Below, one piece after another: positions 1-5,339 of a DNA stretch of 11,053 nucleotides. The stretch's first letter is position 1, and every line of letters begins with the position of its first letter. The notes under the pieces were generated by a model, which was not told where the DNA came from, did no database searches, and saw nothing but the letters and a program-made list of their open reading frames with translations. The stretch lies in the NCBI GenBank assembly GCA_947441895.1, contig CANEUT010000042.1, forward strand, positions 1-11,053. Reading direction: 5' to 3'. The stretch comes from Rickettsiales bacterium. Lineage in GTDB: Bacteria > Pseudomonadota > Alphaproteobacteria > Rickettsiales > UBA3002. A program made the translations under genes and the position numbers.

Positions 1-306
1 ATTTGCATGAACTGACCCCGATTGGTGCTAGAAAAACATATAGGTTTTATTTTATCAGAGCAAGGTGAACTTGGCGCGCGGCTATCGACACCGTTCGAAC
101 CCTACCCGAACAACGGGCAGCTGTCATCGAGTTTCCTAAGCATCGGAAAATCTTCATAGATGGGTTTGTTTTTGTCCCAGCCGTAGTGGCGTGAGTGGCG
201 GGTGCAATATTTCGCTTTTTCCACCTTCCTGGACATGCATTCCTGTGAGAGCATGTAACATAAGGGCAGCTCTGGCTGCCTGGAAACACATGTAAAAGGC
301 ACTTCG
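1..306. other. Upstream region without a convincing gene
   Basis: I see no gene here that I can defend. Open frames exist only on the minus strand. One of them (302 down to 102, GTG start, no ribosome binding site) encodes 66 residues with a few Cys and His, for instance C-T-R-H-S-R-H, but matches no family I recognise. No clear -35/-10 pair for the operon starting at 307 stands out, so that promoter may be non-canonical or lie further left, outside the window. The only structure worth naming is the short hairpin at 265-280. Confidence 0.4.
265..280. repeat. Short perfect hairpin before the methyltransferase gene
   Basis: GGCAGC (265-270) and GCTGCC (275-280) are perfect complements around the four-base loop TCTG. 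The hairpin ends 26 bases before the ATG at 307. It could be a 5' UTR stem or a small operator, but a 6-bp palindrome can arise by chance. It has no T-run after it on the plus strand, so it does not look like a terminator. Confidence 0.3.
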
Positions 307-1068
307 ATGGGATTGAATAGCGCGAATTATCATCAGGGAGATATAGCTCCCATCATTTACAGAATGGGCGTAATGAACCAGCAGCTTATTCACCGCAGCC
401 TTAATCTGGGGTTAGTGGCGGAGGCAAAGCAGCTGCAACGGATTGATCACCATCTGGTCTGGCTACTGCATAAATCTACCAGCTTCGATTTTGTAGCTGA
501 GGTGTCACAGGGCAGAACACTGCTTGTTGGCGAGGGAAATCTGAGCTTTACCCTCAGCCTTGCTGCAATGTCGGGTGTTACACCCAGCAGGCTGATTGCC
601 ACCACCTTTGAAAACAAAGAAGAACTATCTTCCGATGCCATCGCCAACGCCGAAGCATTGCGCCGCAAGGGTGTAACGGTTCTGCATGGCATTGACGCAT
701 CTAACCTTACATCCGTATTTGGGTCATGGCGGTTTGATACTATCGTCTTTCAATTCCCCCATGCTGGCAGCAGAGACGCAGTGGAAGGGCATAATCCCAA
801 TTTCATACTCGTGCGTGATTTTCTGATCAGCGCGGCAGCGCAGTTGCATCGAGGCGGCAAAATCCTGATTTCGGCAGTTGATAGCCCACATTATCGTGGC
901 GCGTTTCAGTTTGATGAAGCGGCAGATGTTGCAGGATTTGCACCGCCTGAATCCTATCCGTTTGATCCATCAGCGTTTCCAGAGTATGAACATACCATGA
1001 CGCATCAAAGCGGTAGTGCGATTGATCATCATGATGAATTCAGCACATGGGTATTCAGGCGGACATAG
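307..1068 (+). CDS. BMT5/DUF2431-like Rossmann-fold methyltransferase
   Basis: A 253-residue protein resembling the DUF2431/BMT5-like family, whose eukaryotic founder BMT5 is a 25S rRNA uridine-N3 methyltransferase that uses S-adenosylmethionine. The glycine-rich SAM loop is LLVGEGNLSF (residues 72-81). The family's second hallmark, FDTIVFQFPHAG (143-154), sits where the catalytic or substrate strand is expected, followed by a region with GGKILISAVDSPHY (183-196). Residues 1-68 are an extra, mostly helical N-terminal segment with no recognised domain. The ATG at 307 has AAAAGG eight bases upstream; a start at residue 20 or 23 is possible. It is the first gene of a three-gene operon: the next ORF begins six bases after the stop. 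The fold call is good. The substrate (rRNA, tRNA or something else) is not known for bacterial members, so target and base are inference. Confidence 0.8.
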   Translation: MGLNSANYHQGDIAPIIYRMGVMNQQLIHRSLNLGLVAEAKQLQRIDHHLVWLLHKSTSFDFVAEVSQGRTLLVGEGNLSFTLSLAAMSGVTPSRLIATTFENKEELSSDAIANAEALRRKGVTVLHGIDASNLTSVFGSWRFDTIVFQFPHAGSRDAVEGHNPNFILVRDFLISAAAQLHRGGKILISAVDSPHYRGAFQFDEAADVAGFAPPESYPFDPSAFPEYEHTMTHQSGSAIDHHDEFSTWVFRRT

Positions 1069-1074
1069 ATTTAC

Positions 1075-1806
1075 ATGACAAGGTCATTTGGGATTGTTGA
1101 AGACAAGTTAAGAGAAGCAGATTTCTTTCTTGGCAAACTGTGTAGATCGCCACGCCTATCTGCTGATGCAAGGTACTATTTAAGTGCTTTCATTTCTTCT
1201 TCCAGAACCGTTACTCTCTCAATGCAAGCCTGCTTGGGCGGATTAGAGGAATTCGATTCTTGGTACAAAGGTGTTAGCGACAGATTAAAAACTGATCATC
1301 TTGCAAAGTATTTTCTTAAAACAAGAAACGAATCTACGCATGTAGGCGTAAATCCGTTAAATCATGTTCCACATGAGCATTTAAGAGAACATATAACACA
1401 ACAGCTTAAAAATCGCAGTCATTCGCATGTATTGGTAATTCCTTCACAGGATGATCCTGCTTCAACCGAAATTATAAATGCAGTCGAGGCGTGTGAGAAA
1501 TATTTCGTTACCCTCGTTACTGTCGTTTTTGAATGTTATGAAACCTTCAAAACACTGATTGATCCTAAGTGGTATCTTACTGAAGAGAATTTCCGCCTCC
1601 ATGGTAAGAGCTTTGTGGATGCGGTTGTTGAACAGGGATTTCCTACCATTTGGGCTTCTTATATTCCAGAGGGTGCGGATGGCTGGGAAATACTCAGATC
1701 ACAGGAGCCATGTTGCTTGATAAACGATATTTTTATAAAATATCTCGGCTGCTGTATTAACGCCCCTGCTTCACTTGCGGTGTTACCAAAGCGAGAATCC
1801 ATATGA
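1075..1806 (+). CDS. HEPN-like protein, putative RNase
   Basis: A 243-residue protein that I do not recognise by name. Its first ~100 residues resemble HEPN-type helical proteins: an early helix with FISSSRTVTLSMQ (39-51), an FDSWY segment (60-64), then KYFLKTRNESTHVG (78-91). The last contains R84-N-E-S-T-H89, an R-x4-H match to the HEPN catalytic motif, which carries a polar residue after Arg in most RNase members. HEPN proteins are common RNA-cleaving effectors in toxin-antitoxin and anti-phage systems, but some are inactive or only structural. Residues ~100-243 match nothing I know; several Cys (174, 219, 220) are not arranged as an obvious metal site. There is no signal peptide or membrane helix. 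The gene is six bases after the methyltransferase and its TGA overlaps the AlkB start (ATGA), which implies co-translation. Ribosome binding is weak (GGCGGA, 13 bases upstream), consistent with coupling to gene one. Confidence 0.6.
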   Translation: MTRSFGIVEDKLREADFFLGKLCRSPRLSADARYYLSAFISSSRTVTLSMQACLGGLEEFDSWYKGVSDRLKTDHLAKYFLKTRNESTHVGVNPLNHVPHEHLREHITQQLKNRSHSHVLVIPSQDDPASTEIINAVEACEKYFVTLVTVVFECYETFKTLIDPKWYLTEENFRLHGKSFVDAVVEQGFPTIWASYIPEGADGWEILRSQEPCCLINDIFIKYLGCCINAPASLAVLPKRESI

Positions 1807-2414
1807 TCGCTGGTTATATGCAAACATCGCTATTCACATCAGATAATACAAGTAACTGCGTAGTAGGCTTATCCTACATCAGGGACTACATTAGCCAGCA
1901 AGACGAAGATTTGCTTATTCGTACTATTGATGCCCAGCCGTGGATGCATGACCTCAAACGCCGCGTCCAGCATTATGGCTGGAGGTATGATTATAAGGCG
2001 CGAAATGTCACCAGTGATCTGCGAATAGGCGCACTACCTGACTGGCTGCAAACCTACGCAATGTGCTTACAGCAAGGGGGATTGTTTACCGAAACACCCG
2101 ATCAGGTCATCATAAACGAATATCAGCCTGGGCAGGGCATATCAGCACATATCGACTGTGTGCCATGCTTCGCCGATACCATCGCAAGCATGAGCCTCGG
2201 CTCCCCCTGCGTGATGGATTTTACCCATAGCAAAACGCGTGAAAAATCATCGTTGCTACTGGAACCGCGCAGCCTGCTCGTGCTCAGTGGCGATGCGCGA
2301 TATGTCTGGCAGCATGCTATTGCTGCACGGAAAACGGATCGTTACCAAGGGCAGATCATCTCACGCACCCGCCGTATATCGCTGACGTTTCGGAAGGTGA
2401 TTGCGGATAGCTAA
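1803..2414 (+). CDS. AlkB-family 2OG/Fe(II) dioxygenase
   Basis: A 203-residue AlkB-like dioxygenase. The family removes or hydroxylates alkyl groups on nucleic-acid bases using Fe(II), O2 and 2-oxoglutarate. Visible landmarks are QHYGWRYDYKAR (56-67), the substrate-lid region typical of ALKBH8-type proteins; NEYQPGQGISAHID (105-118), carrying iron ligands H116 and D118; the distal iron ligand H171 in WQHAI; and the 2OG-binding arginines R191 and R197 in RRISLTFR. All expected catalytic residues are present and length fits a stand-alone AlkB domain. The closer resemblance to the ALKBH8 type than to E. coli AlkB suggests tRNA or other RNA as substrate, but that is inference. The start at 1803 overlaps the previous stop; an ATG at 1818 is an alternative. 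Its TAA (2412-2414) overlaps the TAG of the convergent phosphoesterase gene (2411-2413), so no terminator separates them. Confidence 0.85.
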   Translation: MIAGYMQTSLFTSDNTSNCVVGLSYIRDYISQQDEDLLIRTIDAQPWMHDLKRRVQHYGWRYDYKARNVTSDLRIGALPDWLQTYAMCLQQGGLFTETPDQVIINEYQPGQGISAHIDCVPCFADTIASMSLGSPCVMDFTHSKTREKSSLLLEPRSLLVLSGDARYVWQHAIAARKTDRYQGQIISRTRRISLTFRKVIADS

Positions 2415-3181
2415 ATCTCCACCATAAGCCCAGCCTTATTGAATCCCGTAGATTCAAAGCCGCCCGCACGATCAGGATAGCCCCGCTGGTTGGAGATGAT
2501 CCGTGTATTTCCCGCCATCTGATCATCACACTCATGCGTGTGACCATACACCCACAAGGTTGGCTGATATTTTTCAATAATTGGCACCATATCCAGCGAG
2601 TTGAAGGCTGGCATGAGCGGACTGTTGCCATACTGCGTGTTGGGATTGATCACTGGTGCATGGTGCGAAATCACTACTCGCTTGCCAGGAAAATCTTCAG
2701 CAAACCACCGCTCTAGGCTGGTTACAAATGATGTGTGATACGCCACCGTATCGATAGGCTTGAGCAACTGACCAGTGGGCAGCATGATCTGGCGATAGTC
2801 GTTAATGCCATTCGCCGCTTCCATCATGGCTTTGTGATCTGTAGCGTTGAAGTCTGTCCACATGGTGCCACCGAAGAAATGCACTCCATCAATGGTGATT
2901 GCTTCATCCTGAAGGAAAGTGACGTTGGGGTGATATTCCGCCAGCCATGATTTGAATGCATTCTCGCCAGCATCCATAGTTCGTTGTGTGTAATATTCAT
3001 GGTTGCCAGCAACGAACAGAACCGGCTTTTTCCAGAACTTCAGCATCCAGCCCAGTGGCTTGAAATTACGAAACGTAATGATATCCCCAGCAAGAATCAT
3101 TACATCCGCTTCACTGTCAGAAGGCGGTTGGAAATTCTGGCCAAACTCAAGATGCAGGTCGCTGTAACTGATGATTTTCAT
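2411..3181 (-). CDS. Calcineurin-like metallophosphoesterase
   Basis: A 256-residue soluble metallophosphoesterase with all five motifs of the di-metal active site in order: D8-x-H10 (SYSDLHLEF), G32-D33, G59-N60-H61-E62, H173-H174 (SHHAP) and G213-H214-T215-H216. Such enzymes hydrolyse phosphomono- or diesters with Mn, Fe or similar metals; substrates range from proteins to nucleotides and nucleic acids, so the substrate cannot be read from sequence. The ATG has a strong ribosome binding site, AAGGA (3186-3190), five bases away. It is the last gene of the minus-strand operon, 19 bases after the AbiEii stop, so co-expression with the toxin-antitoxin pair is likely. Whether it is a functional third component or a passenger is unknown. 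Confidence 0.88.
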   Translation of the reverse strand: MKIISYSDLHLEFGQNFQPPSDSEADVMILAGDIITFRNFKPLGWMLKFWKKPVLFVAGNHEYYTQRTMDAGENAFKSWLAEYHPNVTFLQDEAITIDGVHFFGGTMWTDFNATDHKAMMEAANGINDYRQIMLPTGQLLKPIDTVAYHTSFVTSLERWFAEDFPGKRVVISHHAPVINPNTQYGNSPLMPAFNSLDMVPIIEKYQPTLWVYGHTHECDDQMAGNTRIISNQRGYPDRAGGFESTGFNKAGLMVEI

Positions 3182-3200
3182 TTGATCCTTGAATAGCGTT

Positions 3201-4271
3201 TTATGAGCCGCCTCCGTTTATCTTCCTCTCCAAGTCCGCAATGCCCTGCATCATCGTTTCAAAATCTGGTGCTGGTTTGGTAAACATGACTGCCATCGCG
3301 GCGTAATCACGCTTCAGCTCTGGCAGTGCTTCAGGCTTAGGCATCAGGCGCAATGAGCCAATTTTTGCCGTATCGTAGGAGGCTTTATTATCCGCAAACA
3401 TCAGGCTCTTGTTTCTTACCACCTGCGCCAGCAGCGACACATCCTGTAATGCCGCATCTGCTATGCCTTTTTCAGCAAGCAGATAGGTGTCGTAATAATG
3501 GCGTGACATGCGGTCACGAATCTTTGTGCCGTGGTATAGCGCATGCAGGATGGTGACCTTCTCCCAGAAGGTGCGTTCTGCCGTCAGCACATGTACCTTG
3601 TAGCTGGGTGCATCAAAAAACTGCGGGTAGATGTCTGCCACATATGGTGTGATGGCTTTTTCTGTGCTGGGTTCAATTTCACCGCGTGCACCAAATTCAA
3701 GTTTCACCATAGGCTTTATATAGCCAAACTCGCCCTCGCCGAATCGCCCGACACCAAAACTGCCACGCCCATAACCTTGGCCATAGTTGAACAATCGTGG
3801 GTAAGAAAATGACAGAGTTTGTTTGTCTTTATCATCTGCATCGAGGCTGATTTCCCAGCCATCCGACTTGGCAAGAGCATCTTGGAACTGGTGTTGCAAT
3901 ACAGGTGCAGCAATATCTGCCACAAAGGACTGTGCGCCAATTTTTAAGGCATCAATTCTGCGCTGGCGTTCCTTGCCCGATATATCGCTTTCCATCGGGT
4001 CAGCAACATCTGCAAAACTGCGGGCGGTACGGCTGATGGTCAGATCAATATCTTCTGAAAAGCGATCAATCAGCTGATACGCTTTTGAGAGCGAAGTGCC
4101 GCCTTTGAACGTAATCAGACTCCCCAGCTCGGGCAGAGAAAATAGCTGTTTCAGCGTCCAGCATACCCAGAAATCTTTTTCGACGATGATGGACAGAATT
4201 TCCAGCTTGCGTGCCGTTTCTTCGAACACCTCTTTTCGGTTTTTATCAGGCAGTGTTAGAAATTTTTCCAT
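3201..4271 (-). CDS. AbiEii-type nucleotidyltransferase toxin
   Basis: The toxin half of a type IV AbiE-like pair. Members have a DNA polymerase beta-type nucleotidyltransferase fold; characterised relatives bind NTPs and some modify tRNA acceptor ends, blocking growth or aborting phage infection. In the 356-residue product the core motif KGGTSLSK (56-63) is followed by RFSEDIDL (70-77), giving the metal-binding D74 and D76. AERTFWEK (231-238) and RHYYD (257-261) match the later family motifs. An unusual glycine-rich stretch at 163-184 precedes the conserved KLEFGARGE. I chose the ATG at 4271, where the family's usual start (EKFLTLP) begins. An in-frame TTG at 4286 would add five residues and has no ribosome binding site. 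The start lies 26 bases inside the antitoxin gene, so translation is probably coupled. Catalytic residues look intact. Confidence 0.88.
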   Translation of the reverse strand: MEKFLTLPDKNRKEVFEETARKLEILSIIVEKDFWVCWTLKQLFSLPELGSLITFKGGTSLSKAYQLIDRFSEDIDLTISRTARSFADVADPMESDISGKERQRRIDALKIGAQSFVADIAAPVLQHQFQDALAKSDGWEISLDADDKDKQTLSFSYPRLFNYGQGYGRGSFGVGRFGEGEFGYIKPMVKLEFGARGEIEPSTEKAITPYVADIYPQFFDAPSYKVHVLTAERTFWEKVTILHALYHGTKIRDRMSRHYYDTYLLAEKGIADAALQDVSLLAQVVRNKSLMFADNKASYDTAKIGSLRLMPKPEALPELKRDYAAMAVMFTKPAPDFETMMQGIADLERKINGGGS

Positions 4272-4866
4272 GCTTTGCTTGCTCAATTTTGTGAATAATG
4301 TCTGCCATCCAGCCTGGTATGCGCCCCATAGCCTGATGCAGTCCCGACATATCTCTATCCGTCAACACGCGCGCGCAACGACTGATGATCTGGTCGTCAA
4401 TGTTGTGCCTTCCAAGATAGGATAGTGCCTGCAATGCCAAATTAGCATGATCGGGAATATTGTCGAGCAATGCCACACGCGCGCGCTTTAACTGAATCGT
4501 TTGCCCCGCCACTCTGCGTGTGCGAGTGGTCGCATTAGTAAGGTAAGATGGTTTAGCAGGTACCTGCGTCGATAAACCCAATAGGTTCGCTGCCATTGCG
4601 CCCGATGGAAACACATCATCCCCAGCCGCCATTGCGCGCGCAATATTATCGGGGTTCGGAGATAACGTTCCCAGCAGCGCGCTTTGCTTTGGATAATCAT
4701 AAATGCCGCGATCAAGGCGACGAACCATGCCCTGCTTCACCAGCCTGGACAGCACCTGATCAACAGCCGCGCGCGAGCCAACGTCGAGAAAGTCTCTGGG
4801 CGTAAACACCCAGCCTGGCTTCCTGCGCTTGATTCGGCTGATTATCTGGTCGGTTATGGACTTCAT
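4246..4866 (-). CDS. AbiEi-like antitoxin / transcriptional autoregulator (DUF6088 type)
   Basis: A 206-residue protein in the antitoxin position of an AbiE pair. The N-terminal ~60 residues (DQIISRIKRRKPGWVFTPRD, then AAVDQVLSRLVKQGMVRRLD) read as a winged helix-turn-helix ending in the typical wing RLDRGIYDYP. The rest, with PSGAMAANLLGLSTQ (87-101) and a basic strand RTRRVAGQTIQLKRAR, resembles the AbiEi C-terminal antitoxin fold. AbiEi proteins neutralise AbiEii without a stable complex and repress their own operon by binding inverted repeats. The ATG has AGAGGA (4871-4876) four bases upstream. The palindrome directly in front of the gene (4872-4919) covers both the promoter and this ribosome binding site, which fits autoregulation. 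The family call is good; operator binding is inferred from position. Confidence 0.82.
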   Translation of the reverse strand: MKSITDQIISRIKRRKPGWVFTPRDFLDVGSRAAVDQVLSRLVKQGMVRRLDRGIYDYPKQSALLGTLSPNPDNIARAMAAGDDVFPSGAMAANLLGLSTQVPAKPSYLTNATTRTRRVAGQTIQLKRARVALLDNIPDHANLALQALSYLGRHNIDDQIISRCARVLTDRDMSGLHQAMGRIPGWMADIIHKIEQAKHGKISNTA

Positions 4867-4871
4867 ATTAT

Positions 4872-4919
4872 CCTCTTATTTGTCAGATTATAACATAGTT
4901 TTATCTGACAATCAAGAGG
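4872..4919. promoter_or_regulatory. Palindromic operator in front of the AbiEi gene
   Basis: Two 17-base arms, 4872-4888 and 4903-4919, match as inverted repeats at 15 of 17 positions around a 14-base A/T-rich centre. The inner 8 bp (TGTCAGAT / ATCTGACA) and outer 6 bp (CCTCTT / AAGAGG) are perfect. The arms straddle the minus-strand -10, -35 and ribosome binding site. Known AbiEi proteins bind inverted repeats upstream of their own gene, so this is the obvious candidate site. Binding itself is inferred. Confidence 0.72.
4887..4915 (-). promoter_or_regulatory. Sigma70-type extended -10 promoter of the abiE-phosphoesterase operon
   Basis: Read on the minus strand: -35 TTGATT (4915-4910), a 17-base spacer, then TATAAT (4892-4887), a perfect -10 preceded by TG one base away (extended -10). 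Transcription would start near 4880, leaving a leader of roughly 14 bases with AGAGGA before the ATG at 4866. The promoter lies entirely inside the palindrome at 4872-4919, so a protein bound there would block RNA polymerase. Confidence 0.75.
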
Positions 4920-4928
4920 TAGATGATT

Positions 4929-4937
4929 TGATATAAT
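4929..4937 (+). promoter_or_regulatory. Extended -10 promoter toward the HNH unit
   Basis: TGATATAAT fits the extended -10 consensus TGnTATAAT perfectly. There is no good -35 at 17 bases (4909-4914 is CAATCA), which extended -10 promoters tolerate. Transcription would start near 4944 and run through the structured leader into the genes at 5145 and 5336. It lies just beyond the right arm of the palindrome, so a regulator bound at 4903-4919 would sit in the -35 region and could control both directions. Confidence 0.5.
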
Positions 4938-4981
4938 GCCCTGTTACATAATGGAATTTTATCTTAATTAGAGAGAGATGT

Positions 4982-5203
4982 ATGCATCACGCAACTGACG
5001 ACATGGCTGAAGCCTTCACCTCGGGAATGCCTGACAACGGTGGAGAGTATTTTCCACCCTGCACAGCGTCCCAGCATTCGGGCTTTTTAGCCCATTCCGA
5101 AACCGCTTTATGTGTAGTCCGTTTGTTATTATGCTGGCGTTATTATGAGTTCAGCGAATCAGAGCATCATCAAACTGACATCAGAGATATTGGCGGAAGC
5201 TGA
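4982..5203 (+). CDS. Possible 73-residue leader ORF
   Basis: This short frame starts with ATG after a GA-rich stretch GAGAGAG (4971-4977) that could bind ribosomes, downstream of the extended -10 promoter. The product is Cys/His-rich at the start, then has a hydrophobic run ALCVVRLLLCW (about residues 42-52) and a charged tail. It overlaps the hairpins of the leader and the beginning of the next ORF in another frame. I do not recognise the protein. It may be a translated leader peptide, a small membrane-active peptide, or non-coding. A six-codon frame starts at 4978 and overlaps its beginning. Confidence 0.3.
   Translation: MHHATDDMAEAFTSGMPDNGGEYFPPCTASQHSGFLAHSETALCVVRLLLCWRYYEFSESEHHQTDIRDIGGS
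5039..5058 (+). other. Leader hairpin 1
   Basis: GGTGGA (5039-5044) pairs with TCCACC (5053-5058) around an eight-base loop, in the untranslated or leader-ORF part of the HNH transcript. It is perfect over six base pairs and sits 18 bases before a second hairpin, suggesting an organised leader. No T-run follows it. Confidence 0.4.
5077..5101 (+). other. Leader hairpin 2 with two alternative pairings
   Basis: GGGCT (5080-5084) and AGCCC (5089-5093) form a tight stem with a TTTT loop. TTCGG (5077-5081) can instead pair with CCGAA (5097-5101). The two stems share bases and cannot form together. Such switching is the kind of structure seen in attenuators, but no T-run follows, so it would act on translation or antitermination rather than as a simple terminator. 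No known riboswitch is recognised. Confidence 0.35.
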
Positions 5204-5339
5204 TAAAGAGCTTCTATGCACAGATTTCATTGAGAATGTGGTGCACAAAGTTGTGAGTTTATCTAGTAGATGGAAGGCAAGTTATGACTCAGAAGTAGTT
5301 ATTCATGAGCTTCATCGCAGGTCAGGACTTATTGTATGA
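5145..5339 (+). CDS. Small protein of unknown function upstream of HNH gene
   Basis: A 64-residue, mainly helical product whose TGA overlaps the ATG of the HNH gene (ATGA at 5336-5339). I do not recognise a family. It has alternating charged and hydrophobic residues, one Cys (position 25), no signal peptide and no membrane helix. The ribosome binding site is poor, so translation might depend on the leader. The stop-start overlap is the main argument that it is real: coupled small ORFs before nucleases are sometimes immunity or regulatory partners, though nothing in this sequence shows that. Confidence 0.5.
   Translation: MSSANQSIIKLTSEILAEADKELLCTDFIENVVHKVVSLSSRWKASYDSEVVIHELHRRSGLIV

Noticed and set aside
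18..26. Nine-base direct repeat CCGATTGGT at 18-26 and 6160-6168, with TGCAT shortly before both, as possible island ends or target duplication.
   Set aside because: The second copy lies inside the conserved recombinase domain (coding P-I-G), downstream of recombinase sequence that already starts at 6109, so it cannot mark the insertion joint. A shared 9-mer in 11 kb is unremarkable.
69..110. GTTCGAACCCTACC resembling a tRNA T-arm, possibly a tRNA remnant at an island edge.
   Set aside because: The flanking bases do not pair as a T-stem, and no acceptor or anticodon arm can be drawn around it.
4284..4286. TTG start for the AbiEii gene, five codons before the ATG.
   Set aside because: No ribosome binding site precedes it, and the family's usual N-terminus begins at the ATG at 4271.
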